Of a DNA stretch of 64,000 nt, positions 53,793 through 63,901 are shown piece by piece. The stretch lies in assembly GCA_963779095.1 (NCBI GenBank), contig CAVZWU010000012.1, positions 434,001 through 498,000 on the forward strand, given 5' to 3'. The stretch is from Roseiarcus sp963779095. GTDB taxonomy: Bacteria; Pseudomonadota; Alphaproteobacteria; Rhizobiales; Beijerinckiaceae. Position 1 is the first letter of the stretch, and the number at the start of each line of letters is the position of its first letter. Both the position numbers and the translations under genes were made by a program. The notes beneath the pieces are model-generated. The model was not told the DNA's origin. It searched no databases and worked only from the letters and a program-made list of their open reading frames with translations.

Positions 53793-55271
53793 ATGAAGCG
53801 CTATCAGATGTTGATCGGCGGCGAGTGGGTTGACGCCGAGGCCCGCGAAACGTTCGAGACGGAAAATCCTTATCTCGGCGCGGCCTGGGCGTTCGTTCCG
53901 CGCGCCAAAGCGGCCGATGTCGACCGCGCCGTCGAGGCGGCGCTGAAGGCCTTCCGCGCGCCGTCGTGGGGCAAGATCAGCGCCTCGGCGCGCGGCGCGC
54001 TTCTGCGCAAGCTCGCCGATCTGATCGCCGCCGAGGCCGATCGGCTGGCTGAGATCGAAACGCGCGACAACGGCAAGCTGATCACCGAGATGCGGACGCA
54101 GCTGCGCTACATTCCGCAGTGGTTCAATTATTTCGGCGGCCTCGCGGACAAGATCGAGGGGCGGGTCATTCCGATCGACAAGCCCGGCATGATCAACTTC
54201 ACCCGCGAAGAGCCGCTCGGGGTCGTGGCGGCGATCACGCCGTGGAATTCGCCGCTGATGCTGGCCGCGTGGAAGCTCGCGCCCGCGCTCGCGGCAGGCA
54301 ACACGGTCGTCTGGAAGCCGTCCGAGTTCTCCTCGGTGTCGGCGCTCGAATTTGGCCGCCTGTTCGAGAAGGCGGGCTTCCCTCCCGGCGTGGTCAACAT
54401 CGTGACCGGCTTCGGCTCCGAGATCGGCGAGCGCCTGGTCTCCCATCCGCATGTCGCGAAGATCGCCTTCACCGGCGGCGACCGCACCGGACAGGGCGTC
54501 TACGAGCTTGCGGCAAAGTCGATCAAGCCGGTCACGCTCGAGCTTGGCGGCAAATCGGCCAATATCGTGTTCAAGGACGCCGCTCTCGACAACGCCGTCA
54601 AGGGCGTCGTCTCGGGCATCTTTGCGGCGACCGGGCAGACTTGCATCGCAGGCTCCCGCGCGCTGATCCATCGCTCGATCCACAACGAATTCGTCGACAA
54701 GCTCGTCGCGCTCGGTGAGACCGCGCGCATGGGCGATCCCTTGCTCGACACCACTCAGGTCGGGCCGGTGACGACCCGGCCGCAGTACAAGAAGGTGCTC
54801 GACTATATCGAAATCGCCAAGAGCGAGGGCGCCTCCTGCGTGCTCGGCGGCGGGAAAGCCACGCGTCCCGAATGCGGCGAAGGATGGTTCGTCGAGCCGA
54901 CGGTGTTCACCGGGGTGAAGCCAGGCATGCGCATCGCCCAGGAGGAGGTGTTCGGCCCCGTCCTTTCGGTGATCACTTTCGAGGACGAGGAAGAGGCGAT
55001 CGAGATCGCCAACAATACGCAATACGGCCTTGCGGCTGGCGTTTGGACGCAGAACATCGGGACCGCCTTCACCATGGCTGAGCGCCTCGAGGCGGGAACG
55101 GTTTGGGTCAACACCTATCGTGCCGTGAGCTACCTTTCGCCCTTCGGCGGCTACAAGCGTTCCGGCATCGGGCGTGAGAGCGGTCTCACAGCGATCCGCG
55201 AATATCTGCAGGAAAAGAGCGTCTGGATCGATACGATCGGCGAGGTCGCGAATCCCTTCGTTCAGCGCTAG
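53793..55271 (+). CDS. NAD(P)-dependent aldehyde dehydrogenase
   Basis: A 492-residue ALDH-superfamily enzyme oxidising an aldehyde to the acid. ITPWNSPLMLAAWKLAPALAAGNTVVWKPSE (cofactor binding), FTGGDRTGQGVYE, the catalytic Glu in VTLELGGKSANIVF, the nucleophile Cys in FAATGQTCIAGSR, and EEVFGPVLSVITFEDEEEAI are all conserved. YKRSGIGRESG is near the C-terminus. The substrate is not evident. Position just after the beta-hydroxyacid dehydrogenase suggests a sequential alcohol-aldehyde-acid oxidation. Confidence 0.94.
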   Translation: MKRYQMLIGGEWVDAEARETFETENPYLGAAWAFVPRAKAADVDRAVEAALKAFRAPSWGKISASARGALLRKLADLIAAEADRLAEIETRDNGKLITEMRTQLRYIPQWFNYFGGLADKIEGRVIPIDKPGMINFTREEPLGVVAAITPWNSPLMLAAWKLAPALAAGNTVVWKPSEFSSVSALEFGRLFEKAGFPPGVVNIVTGFGSEIGERLVSHPHVAKIAFTGGDRTGQGVYELAAKSIKPVTLELGGKSANIVFKDAALDNAVKGVVSGIFAATGQTCIAGSRALIHRSIHNEFVDKLVALGETARMGDPLLDTTQVGPVTTRPQYKKVLDYIEIAKSEGASCVLGGGKATRPECGEGWFVEPTVFTGVKPGMRIAQEEVFGPVLSVITFEDEEEAIEIANNTQYGLAAGVWTQNIGTAFTMAERLEAGTVWVNTYRAVSYLSPFGGYKRSGIGRESGLTAIREYLQEKSVWIDTIGEVANPFVQR

Positions 55272-55364
55272 CGGCCGGTCGCATTGCGGAGCGAGATTGT
55301 GCTTGCTAATTTCGCCCATTGCGGCGCTCTCTCGGAGAGCGCCGCCGGTTCGAAACCCGCTTCG

Positions 55365-56328
55365 ATGGAATTGAAGCAGCTCGACTACTTTCTGGGAGTG
55401 GCGGAATCGGGGAGCTTCTCCAAGGCGGCCATCCGTCTGTCGGTCGCGCAGCCGATCCTGAGCCGGCAAATCAAGCTTCTGGAGTCGGAGCTTGGGGTCG
55501 AGCTCCTCTATCGCAACGGGCGCGGCGTCGTCGTGTCCGAGGCGGGCAAGGTGCTCGAGACCTATGCGCGCAGCGTCGTCGGTCTCGTCGGCAAGGCGCG
55601 TTCCGAAATCGGCTCGCTCAAGGCGGAGCCCAAAGGCCGGGTCGCCATCGCGATGCCGCCCTTCGATCGGCTGGATGCTGACGGGTCCGCTCGTGGTGCG
55701 CTGCCGTGAGGCCTTCCCTGGGATCCTGCTTCATGTCGCGGAAGGCTTCAGCGGCCACGTCGCCGAATGGCTCTCCACCGGCAGGATGGACATCGGCGTC
55801 GTCTATCAGGCGCCGCGGCTCTCGACGCTGCAGACGGAACCTTTGCTCTCCGACGAACTCATTCTCTTGGGCGCGGTCGACGATCCGGCTGGCCTCGGCG
55901 GCGACCGCGCGCGGACCAGGCGGCTCGCCGACATTCCGGTGATTTTGCCGGCCCGGCCGCATGGCTTGCGCGTCCTCATCGACAACGAGCTCGAGAAGCT
56001 CGGGGTCGTCGCCAATGTCGTGTTCGAGGTCGACGCGATGCCCTCGACGCTGAGCCTCGTCGAGCGGGGCGTGGGATACACCGTGTTGTCGGAAGGCGCG
56101 GTGAAGCATCTCTTGAACGCCGGACGGATTCGCAGCTGGTCGCTGACCGAGCCGACCCTGATGCGCGAGCTTTTGCTTGCGACTTCAACGCAGCGCCCGA
56201 TGAGCGTCGCCACCCGTCTTGTCGCCCGTCTCATCCGTGATGAGGTTCAGGCGATTCTGCGCGGCAGCAATCCGCCGGCGGATCGCGCGCCCGCCAAACC
56301 GAAGGCTCCGCCGAGTTTGCGTACATAG
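55365..56328 (+). pseudogene. LysR-family transcriptional regulator, one frameshift
   Basis: ATG 55365 starts MELKQLDYFLGVAESGSFSKAAIRLSVAQPILSRQIKLLE, the winged HTH of LysR regulators. After GRVAIAMPP (about 55668) one base shifts the frame, and the effector-binding domain continues SIGWMLTGPLVVRCREAFPGILLHVAEG, GRMDIGVVYQAP, DIPVILPARPHGLRVLIDNELEK, VERGVGYTVLSEGAV to 56328. The two parts fit as one protein of about 320 residues. It lies within the catabolic cluster, in the same orientation as its likely targets, and probably senses the pathway substrate. Confidence 0.88.
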
Positions 56329-56377
56329 GCCTGCTGACACGGCAGTTAAGCGAAAAACCAACCTACGGGAGGTCTCG

Positions 56378-57782
56378 ATGTCGAGTTCCGTCGCCCTGGC
56401 AGAAGCGCCCACAACCCGCAGCGCTCCGCTTTCCGTCCGCATGGCGTCCGCGATCGCGGCCAAGCGGGAGAGCGACATTTCCCCCGCCGCTCGCGAAAAA
56501 CTCAGGATTTGCCTGCTCGATTTCCTTGCCTGCGCGTTCGAGGCGCACGGGCTGCCGTGGGCCCGGCAGGCGCAGGCGCTGGCTACCGCCGGAGCGGGTC
56601 CCTGCTCGATCATAGGGACGAGCATCAACTCGCCCGCGATCGACGCCGTCTTCGCCAACAGCGTCGCCGGACATGGGCTCGTGCGCGAGGACATGCACAC
56701 CGGCAGCGTCAGCCACCTTGGCATCGTCGTTCTGCCGCCTCTGCTCGCGCTTGCGCAAGAGCGGCGCGTCGACGGGCGGAGCTTCGCCGCCGCGGCGATC
56801 GTCGGATACGAGGTCGGCGGCCGCATCGGCCGGGCGATCGTGACGCCGGAATTCGCCCGAAGCTTCCGGCCGACCGGTTTCACCGGACCGCTCGCCGCGG
56901 CGGCCGCCTGCAGCCGGCTGCTCGGCCTCGATGAGACAGCGACGGCGAGCGCGCTGTCGCTTTCGGCCAACTTCGTCGGCGGGCAGAATCAATGGCCCCA
57001 CACCGGCGCCGACGAGATGTTCTTCGAGGCCGGAATCGCGGCCCGCAACGGCCTGACCGCCGCGCGGCTCGCGGCGCTTGGCGCATATGGCTCGGAGAAA
57101 GCGCTCGATGGCGAAGCGGGATTGCTCACCGCCTACCGGCCGGACCACAAGGCGCCCGATGTTCGTCTGTTCGAGGGCGAGCCGGAGATCATGTCGGTCT
57201 TCTTCAAGCCGGTTCCGGTCTGCAATTTCGCGCAAACTCCTTGCCTCGCCGCGGTGGCGCTGGCCAAGGACAAGGACTTCGATCCTTCAGAGGTCATTTC
57301 GGTCGACGTCAGCGCGTCGCGCGCCGCCAAAACTTATCCCGGTTGCGACTATTCGGGTCCCTTCGCGCGCGTTCTCCAGGCGAAGATGAGCATCCAATAT
57401 GCGGTCGCGAGCGCGCTTCTGCGCGGATCGGTCGACGAAGCGAGTTATCTCAAGCTCGACGATCCGGCGCTGCTCGCTTTGGCGGCCAAGGTGACGGTCA
57501 GGGCTGGCGACGATTTCACCGCCGCCTTCCCGGCAAAACAGGGGGCGGAGGTGACGGTTCGCGCTCAAGGACGGGCGCGTGCTCTCGCATCGCCTTCAGG
57601 ACGTCATCCCCGCCGATCTCGACCTCATCCGCCGGCGGTTCCGCGCCGCTGCGAGCAAGGCGATCGGCGCGGACGCGGCCAAGGCGCTCGAAGCCGCTGT
57701 CGACGACCTCGAGCGCAGCGCGGATGTGGGCGCTTTGATGCAGATGGCTCTTGCGCCCGCCGCCAAAGCCGGCGCGGCCTAG
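56378..57782 (+). pseudogene. MmgE/PrpD family protein, one frameshift
   Basis: ATG 56378 has GGGAGG at seven bases. The family (2-methylcitrate dehydratase PrpD, cis-aconitate decarboxylase, iminodisuccinate epimerase) has an all-helical domain with LRICLLDFLACAFEAHGLPWARQA, FANSVAGHGLVREDMHTGSVSHLG, RPTGFTGPLAAAAACSRLLGL and a small lid domain with KPVPVCNFAQTP. At about 57560 the frame shifts, and the C-terminus continues VLSHRLQDVIPADLDLIRRRFRAAA to 57782. It may isomerise or dehydrate a tricarboxylate- or dicarboxylate-like intermediate of the cluster (inference). Confidence 0.87.
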
Positions 57783-57831
57783 CCGGGCGCCCGCAGCGGA
57801 TCGACCTGAGCGATAAAGGGCGCTGGGAGAC

Positions 57832-58656
57832 ATGGGCGACGACAAGGATCTTCCGCGCTATCAGGTCTACGCGCTCCGCTACGCGACCCGCGAGGGCCGC
57901 CGGCAGGACAATTTCATCGGCGGCGATCCGCATGACGGGCCCATGCCGATGGATTATTTCTGCTGGCTCGCGGTCGGCGACGAGCGCCGGTTCGTCATCG
58001 ACTGCGGCTTCACCGAGGAAGTCTCGGCCCAGCGCAAGCGCACCTATCTGCGCAATCCGGTCGATGCGCTGGAACTGCTCGGAGTGCGCGCCGCGGACGT
58101 CGAGGACGTCATCATCACGCATCTGCACTACGATCACGTCGGCAACTTCGATCGGTTCCCCAAGGCGCGCTTTCATCTTCAGGAGACGGAGCTCGCGTTC
58201 GCCACCGGCAAATACATGCGCCATCCGTTCCTGTCGCACGCGTTCGAGGTCGAGGACGTGGTCGGCATGGTTCGGCTCAACTATCGCGGGCGAGTCGTCT
58301 TTCATAACGGCGACACGGAGCTCGCGCCCGGCTTGCGCCTGCATCTCGCAGGCGGGCATTCGGCGGGCTTGCAGTTCGTCAGCGTCCACACCGAGCGAGG
58401 TTGGCTGGTGCTGGCGTCGGACGTGACGCACTATTACGAGCACATGGACAGCGGCCGGCCGTTCACGACGACCTTCCATGTCGGCGACACGCTCGAGGGC
58501 TACGGCCGGCTGAGGGCGATTGCGCCGAGCCCCGACCACATCGTGCCGGGCCACGATCCCCTGGTGATGCGGCTCTATCCGCCGCCTTCTCCGGAGCTCA
58601 AGGGCGTGGCGGTGCGGCTGGACCAGCCGCCGCAGCATTGGCCGTCAAATGCCTGA
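57832..58656 (+). CDS. Metallo-beta-lactamase-fold hydrolase, N-acyl-homoserine-lactonase-like (MBL 3)
   Basis: A 274-residue hydrolase. It starts PRYQVYALRYATREGRRQDNFIGGDPHDGPM. Motifs: FVIDCGFTEE, HLHYDHVGNFDRF (HxHxDH), LRLHLAGGHSAGLQFV (His), LVLASDVTHYYEHM (Asp) and HIVPGHDPLV (His). All ligands are present. Close in pattern to the N-acyl homoserine lactonase family protein group that accompanies MmgE/PrpD genes. Its ATG lies 49 bp after the MmgE/PrpD stop, so both are likely co-transcribed. Confidence 0.9.
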   Translation: MGDDKDLPRYQVYALRYATREGRRQDNFIGGDPHDGPMPMDYFCWLAVGDERRFVIDCGFTEEVSAQRKRTYLRNPVDALELLGVRAADVEDVIITHLHYDHVGNFDRFPKARFHLQETELAFATGKYMRHPFLSHAFEVEDVVGMVRLNYRGRVVFHNGDTELAPGLRLHLAGGHSAGLQFVSVHTERGWLVLASDVTHYYEHMDSGRPFTTTFHVGDTLEGYGRLRAIAPSPDHIVPGHDPLVMRLYPPPSPELKGVAVRLDQPPQHWPSNA

Positions 58657-58730
58657 TCCGTGGCGCTCGCGGCTGCTGCGATTCAGGGTTGAGGTCGGCG
58701 CTTGGCGCCACCGCTGACGCGCGCGTTTCG

Positions 58731-59795
58731 TCACTCGTTCGCCGATGGAGCCTGGGGCGGCGCAATGATCTGATCGATCGTGCACTGTCGCGTCGGCTTG
58801 TCGGGCCTGAAGCGGAGGAGCTTGGTTCCGTGGCGGAACCGATTGCCTGTCACGTGATCGTATCGCACTTCGACCACCAACTCGGGGCGTAGCGGCTCCC
58901 ATTCGCCGCTGCGCTCCGTGCTCCAGCGGCTGGGCCCGCCCGGCGCGCGCCCCGTGAAGCCTGGCGGCGCTCGCAAAGCGGCGAGCTTTCGCGTCAGTTC
59001 CGGGCGCTCCTCGTTGGCGATCGTAGAGGTGAAGCCGACGTGGTCGAGCAGGCCCTGCGCGTTATAGAGACCAAGCAGCAGCGAGCCCACTTCCGGTCTG
59101 CCGCTCAGATATCGAAAGCCTCCGACTGCGCAATCGGCGGTGCGCAAGCGCTTGACCTTGACCATTGCGCGCTCGCCGCTTTGATAGCTTCCGTCGAGCC
59201 TCTTGGCGACGACTCCGTCTCTTCCGTCGCGGTCGAAATCATCGAGCCACCTTGTCGCCTGCGCGAGATCGCGCGTGCAGGGCGTGACGATGAGCTTTCC
59301 CGCAATCGCGGCCTTCTCGCCGAACGCCTCGAGCGCAGCACGTCTCTCTGCCAGCGGGAGAGATCCGACCGGCGAGCCATCCGGTCCGACCAGCATGTCG
59401 AACAGGATGAGCCGCGCTGGCGTTTCCTGTGACAATCGATGGATCCGACTCGCCGCTGGATGAAGCCGGGCTTGCAACGCGTCAAACGTGAGGCGCCCGT
59501 TAAGTTCGATGACCAGTTCGCCATCGACTACGAATCGCTCGAACGGAACTTCGAGCAGCGTCGCCACAACCTCGGGGAAAAAGCGGCTCAAAGAGGCGCC
59601 GGATTTTCCTCTGAGCTCGACCGAGCCGGCCTCCTTGAACGCAAGGCAGCGAAAGCCGTCCCATTTCGGCTCGAATTGCCACTCGCCCGGTTCATCGGGA
59701 AGCGATTCCGCGGATCTCGCCTCCATAGGCGCGGTGTCGCGCCGCAAGGAAGATAGATCAGGGAGCTCGGTTCCGGGTCTTTTTCGAGCGGTCAT
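58731..59795 (-). CDS. ligC: ATP-dependent DNA ligase (LigC type)
   Basis: A 354-residue ligase that seals nicks via an adenylated Lys. The adenylation domain contains motif I FEPKWDGFRCL with Lys44, motif III VVDGELVIE, motif IV DGVVAKRLDGSY and motif V MVKVKRLRTADC. The C-terminal OB domain ends LRPELVVEVRYDHVTGNRFRHGTKLLRFRPDK. No LigD-type polymerase or phosphoesterase domain, so LigC-like; such enzymes serve in backup end joining. No Ku gene is in the window. The gene is intact. Confidence 0.93.
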   Translation of the reverse strand: MTARKRPGTELPDLSSLRRDTAPMEARSAESLPDEPGEWQFEPKWDGFRCLAFKEAGSVELRGKSGASLSRFFPEVVATLLEVPFERFVVDGELVIELNGRLTFDALQARLHPAASRIHRLSQETPARLILFDMLVGPDGSPVGSLPLAERRAALEAFGEKAAIAGKLIVTPCTRDLAQATRWLDDFDRDGRDGVVAKRLDGSYQSGERAMVKVKRLRTADCAVGGFRYLSGRPEVGSLLLGLYNAQGLLDHVGFTSTIANEERPELTRKLAALRAPPGFTGRAPGGPSRWSTERSGEWEPLRPELVVEVRYDHVTGNRFRHGTKLLRFRPDKPTRQCTIDQIIAPPQAPSANE

Positions 59796-60120
59796 GCGCC
59801 CACCTCCGCTCTCAAGCCCGGCTGCATCTGTTGCTCGCTCTCTCTTTGCCGGCGACCGGCGATGTTGCTCAACAAGCGCAGGCGGCCTTGGTTCCAGGCC
59901 GGCTGTTCGCGGCTGACCGGGCGCGTGAGCGAGGCCGCGGGCGCGCCGGTCGGCCAGGAAACCTTCGACTGCGGAACACCGTCAACTCAACCCGCGGTTT
60001 CTGGCGCGCTTAAGGCGCCAGCTTTTAACCGCGCCACGCGGGCCTTTCGGAAGTCAGCCCGGAACGGTTCCCCCGGATCCGAGTTTTGTGGTGAGCGTCA
60101 GGCGACGAGAGGAGAAGGAA
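59796..60120. other. Divergent intergenic region, no gene
   Basis: 325 bp between ligC (minus) and the DUF6496 gene (plus). Open frames are Arg-rich and unsupported. It presumably holds the two promoters. Confidence 0.4.
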
Positions 60121-60399
60121 ATGGCGCCCCGTGAATCCGAGCCGCAGAAGGAGACCGTCGAACGCGTCATGCACGAATTCAAGCATGGCGAGCTTCGTTC
60201 GGGGACGAGCGGCAAGAAGGTCAGGAGCCGCAAACAGGCGGTCGCCATCGCGCTGAGCGAAGCGGGCGCGTCCAATCAGCAAACGTCGAAAGAGAACGAG
60301 GAGCATTTGCGCCACACCAAGGCGAAGGAGCGTCGTGGCGAAACGGCGAAGGACGAGGTTGAGGGAAAGAGCTCCGCCGGCGATCCGCCAAATAGGTGA
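60121..60399 (+). CDS. DUF6496-family small protein
   Basis: A 92-residue charged protein, start ATG 60121 with AGGAGAAGGA upstream. KETVERVMHEFKHGELRSG and KVRSRKQAVAIALSEAGAS are the DUF6496 signature. The C-terminal half is Lys/Glu-rich and probably disordered. The function is unknown; members are frequent in Hyphomicrobiales near stress and DNA-repair genes. Divergent from ligC, compatible with a shared stress role. Confidence 0.75.
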   Translation: MAPRESEPQKETVERVMHEFKHGELRSGTSGKKVRSRKQAVAIALSEAGASNQQTSKENEEHLRHTKAKERRGETAKDEVEGKSSAGDPPNR

Positions 60400-60448
60400 G
60401 CGCGCCCTATCCCTCCTCGAGTTCAGGAGCGCTTGCGCCGAAAGCGCC

Positions 60449-61722
60449 CTAAAGCTTGAGGCCGTTGCGCTTGATCTGCCGCGTGAGGCTGCCATCGGCG
60501 GGAAACAGTGGGATGAGGCAGGCCTGCACGGCGTGGTAGATGTCGGGGCGGCCTTCGAAAACGCGCGAGACGGGATTGAGCGCGCTGTCGAGCTCGGGGC
60601 GCCAGCCATGCGTCCTGTCGATCACATGGGCGACGAGGAAGCTCCAGATCCGCCGGTACCATTGTTCGTAAATCGGGTCGGGCTCGACCGAGCCGAGCGC
60701 GGCGGCGGCGCCGACGCCTTCGGCGCAAGGGCCACCAATAACGATCCGCCTGATCCGGATGGTCGCTCCAATCGAGCGTGTAGTAGAAGCCGCCAAGCTT
60801 CTGGTCCCAGCCGATCGACACAGTCTTGCGGAAGAGGCCTGCCGCGGCTTCGATCATCCATGCCTTACTGCGGCCTCCAAGCTCCCAGAGCTGGACAAGC
60901 AGGCGGCTCCATTCGAGCGCATGGCCAGGCGTCGTGCCGCTCGGGCGGAACATCGGATCGCCTTTATAGGCCCGGTCGACGTCCCAGCTCTCGGTGAAAT
61001 GTTCGGCGACCCGCCAGCCCTCGTTGCGGGCGTGGCGATCGATGATCAGCGAGGCGATGCTCTCCGCCTTGTCGAGATAGAAGCGCTCGCCGGTCGCCTC
61101 GAAGGCCGCCATCAACGCTTCGGTGAGATGCATGTTGGAGTTCTGGCCGCGATAAGCGCCCATCGGCGACCAGTCGCGATTGTATTCTTCCGTGGTCGCG
61201 CCGGCCGCCTTGTCCCAGAACTTTTGCTCGATGACCTGCGTCACGTCGGCGAGCAGGCGCGGCGCGTCGGGATGCCCCACGCACATCGCGGACGAGGCGG
61301 CGAGCAGGACAAAGGCATGGCCGTAAGCCTGCTTCGTCGGGTCGGTCGGCTTCTCGTCGTCCACGCCCCAGAAATAGCCGCCGTGCTCGCGCGTCGCGCA
61401 TGCGCTCCCACAGGAACGCCATGCCATGGTCGACGATGCGGTCGGCGCCCGGAAGCCCAAGCAGATGCGCGATGGCGAAGCCATGCACCATGCGCGCGGT
61501 TCCGTGCACCTGCCGGTTCGCGCCTTTGTGTCCGGGCTTCGGCGCCAGAGGCCGCGCGTTCTCATCGAGCGAGAAGAAGCCGCCCGCCGGATTGAAGGAG
61601 GGAAGCTGGAAGAAGTCGAAGAGGGCGCGGGCGTTATCGATGAGCCACAGCCGGTGGGCCGTCAGCGTCGTGAAGCGCGGCGTCCCGGCTACGGGAAGAT
61701 CCTTGATTGTCGACTGCGCCAT
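60449..61722 (-). pseudogene. N-acylglucosamine 2-epimerase (AGE) family protein, two frameshifts
   Basis: ATG 61722 starts MAQSTIKDLPVAGTPRFTTLTAHRLWLIDNA; AGE-family motifs follow: FFQLPSFNPAGGFFSLDENA, RMVHGFAIAHLLGLPG. Shift 1 at about 61393 leads to EHGGYFWGVDDEKPTDPTKQAYGHAFVLLA, NSNMHLTEALMAAFEATGE, RPSGTTPGHALEWSRLLVQLWEL. Shift 2 at about 60733 leads to PCAEGVGAAAALG, DPIYEQWYRRIWSFLVAHVID and the end LTRQIKRNGLKL. As one protein it is a complete (alpha/alpha)6 barrel of about 423 residues. Substrate is a mannose/glucose-type or aldose sugar (inference). A MITE sits 14 bp upstream of the ATG and no ribosome site is visible. Confidence 0.88.
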
Positions 61723-61736
61723 AATTACGCAAACTA

Positions 61737-61830
61737 GTGGTCAAAATCAAACGTAAGAGTCCGGGCGCCTTCCGCAATTTCAAGGAGTTCTCCGGCTTGC
61801 AAGGGGTTCGAAGCGTTTGATTCTATCCAC
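61737..61830 (+). repeat. 94-bp MITE, copy 4
   Basis: Same as the other copies but lacks one G in the GGGG run. TA at 61735-61736 and 61831-61832. Located between the AGE gene start and a decayed ORF, so it may have displaced the promoter or ribosome site of the AGE gene. Confidence 0.92.
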
Positions 61831-61832
61831 TA

Positions 61833-62261
61833 GGTCTTGCTATCGAGAACGGAAGTCAAGAGGCCGGCCGCCGGGGAGGCGTGTCTGCGAGATGTTAGGC
61901 CAATTCGCGCCCGGATACCGCGTTGTCGATCAACTCGCTTCAGTCAAGCTCACCGAAGCAGCGCGGGTGGTCGAGAAGGTGCTACCGCTAAATGCAGAAG
62001 GAAAATACCTATGGCGCTCCCGGCCGACGCCGATAGCTTACGCGGCGGTCGGGGCTTCCGTCACACGCCGGCACGAGAAACAATCCGCGCCCGCGTTGGC
62101 GCGCGAATTATTTAGGTTGCGCAGTCGGTGACGGCGGCCTCTGGATAACAGCATCAAAAGAGACCGATATCGTGGCCCACACTCCATTGATGCAATTTCT
62201 TAAAGCGCTTTCCTCTGATGCCAGCCTTTGCCAACGTCGAAGCATCTCTGTCGCGGAGCTG
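61833..62261. other. Region with an unrecognised remnant ORF
   Basis: A plus-strand frame ending at 62131 contains EMLGQFAPGYRVVDQLASVKLTEAARVVEKVLPLNAEGKYLWRSRP, PIAYAAVGASVTRRHEKQSAPALARELF. It has protein-like composition but its beginning lies in or before MITE copy 4, and it matches no family that I know. It may be the 3' part of a gene whose start was cut by the MITE. The rest is non-coding. Confidence 0.35.
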
Positions 62262-63818
62262 ATGGCGGAGCGGCGGATCGCCTCGTCTCGCCGCCAATTC
62301 CTCGCCGGCGCCGCTGCTACGGCGGCGAGCGCGGCGCTTCCGGAAACGGCGCTTGCCGCGCCTTCCAAGGCCCGCATCGCCATCGTCGGCGCGGGGATTG
62401 CCGGGCTCAACGCGGCGCTCACCCTGCAGGACGGGGGAGTCGCCAGCACGGTCTATGAAGCTTCGAATCGGATCGGCGGGCGGATGTTCTCTGCGACGTC
62501 GATATGGGCGGACAATCAGGTCACCGAGTGGTGCGGGGAGCTGATCGATTCCGATCACGAGACGATCATTGGTCTCGCCCGTCGGTTCGGTCTGCCGTTG
62601 GACGAGCTCGCCGGAAATCGGAGGCTGCGGGACACCTACAAGTTCTTTGGACGCTACTATACCGTCGAGCAGGCCTATGAGGACTGGCGGAGCCACGTCC
62701 AGTCGGCTGTCGCGAAGGACCTCGAAGCCGCGGGCAAATCGACCACTTACGACAAGTTCACGCCCGAGGGACAGAAGCTGGATCAGATCTCGATCGCCGA
62801 GTGGATCGACAGCCGCGTGCCGGGCGGCCGCAAGTCATCGATCGGCGCTTTGCTCGACGTCGCCTATGCGATCGAATACGGAGCCGACACGACGGATCAG
62901 AGCGCACTGAACCTTGTTTATATGCTCGGCGCCAACAAGCAGACCGAGGCCGGAAACGGATTCGGCGTCCTCGGGGGCTCGGACGAGGGTTATCATATTC
63001 GCGGCGGCAACCAGCAGCTCCCGGCGCGGATCGCCAGGCATCTGCGCAAACCCGTGCAGCTCGGAATGCGCATGACGTCGATCGCCCGCGACGGCGACGG
63101 GACTTATGCGCTCACCTTCGCCGACGCGCCGACGGTCGCCGCCGATCTTGTGATCTTGAGCCTGCCCTTCGCGGTGCTGCGCAAGATCGACACGAGCGCC
63201 GCCGGCTTCGACGCGCGCAAAAACGGCGCCATCCAGGAGCTGGGCCGAGGCCAGAACGGCAAGCTCCAACTCCAGTTCACCTCGCGCTATTGGCGCGAAC
63301 CGGGCCCCTGGCCGGGGCGCGGCAACGGCCTGTCCTATACCGACGAGGGCTACCAGAACACCTGGGAGGCCAGCCGGCAGCAATTTGGCGCCGCCGGCAT
63401 TCTCAACAACTATACGGGCGGCTCGGTGACCGCCGCCAAGGCGACCAAGACGCCGTTCGCGACCGCCGCGGACGCCAATGTGCAGGAGGACGCGAGAACC
63501 TTCCTCGGGGGCCTCGAGAAGGTGTTTCCCGGCGGGACCGCGAAATGGAACGGCCGGGCGGCGAGCTCCCTCCCCGCCCTCGATCCCAATCTGGGCGCGT
63601 CCTATTCCTACTGGCGGGTGGGGCAATACACCTCATTCGCCGGCTACGAGAAGGTGAGGCAGGGCAACATCTTCTTCGCCGGCGAGCACTGCTCGCTCGA
63701 CTATCAGGGCTTTATGGAGGGCGCCGCTTCCGAAGGCGCGCGCGCGGCGAAGGAGATCCTGGCCCAGCTCCGCGGCAAGACGGGGCCACAGGTTGAGCAA
63801 GGCCGCCCTAGGCGTTAA
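62262..63818 (+). CDS. Tat-exported flavin-containing amine oxidase family protein
   Basis: A 518-residue FAD oxidase. From ATG 62262 (CGGAG upstream) it begins MAERRIASSRRQFLAGAAATAASAALPETALA, a Tat signal with SRRQFLAG. The FAD-binding Rossmann motif KARIAIVGAGIAGLNAAL and YEASNRIGGRMFSA (the GG doublet) follow, and the C-terminal FAD motif is YEKVRQGNIFFAGEHCSLDYQGFMEGAASEGARAAKEI. The open frame extends to GTG 62172, but the Tat signal would then be internal. The family oxidises amines, amino acids or polyamines; substrate unknown. Intact. Confidence 0.9.
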   Translation: MAERRIASSRRQFLAGAAATAASAALPETALAAPSKARIAIVGAGIAGLNAALTLQDGGVASTVYEASNRIGGRMFSATSIWADNQVTEWCGELIDSDHETIIGLARRFGLPLDELAGNRRLRDTYKFFGRYYTVEQAYEDWRSHVQSAVAKDLEAAGKSTTYDKFTPEGQKLDQISIAEWIDSRVPGGRKSSIGALLDVAYAIEYGADTTDQSALNLVYMLGANKQTEAGNGFGVLGGSDEGYHIRGGNQQLPARIARHLRKPVQLGMRMTSIARDGDGTYALTFADAPTVAADLVILSLPFAVLRKIDTSAAGFDARKNGAIQELGRGQNGKLQLQFTSRYWREPGPWPGRGNGLSYTDEGYQNTWEASRQQFGAAGILNNYTGGSVTAAKATKTPFATAADANVQEDARTFLGGLEKVFPGGTAKWNGRAASSLPALDPNLGASYSYWRVGQYTSFAGYEKVRQGNIFFAGEHCSLDYQGFMEGAASEGARAAKEILAQLRGKTGPQVEQGRPRR

Positions 63819-63901
63819 GGATCAGGGTCACACTTTAAAACACCTTTTCTTCGTATAAATAGGGATGGATTCAAGCCGCGCCCCCTGGGCCGGCCGGTGA
63901 A

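Noticed and set aside
56219..58426. A 735-codon frame through MmgE/PrpD into MBL 3
   Set aside because: After about 57560 it is out of frame; the real C-terminus and MBL 3 are encoded in other frames.
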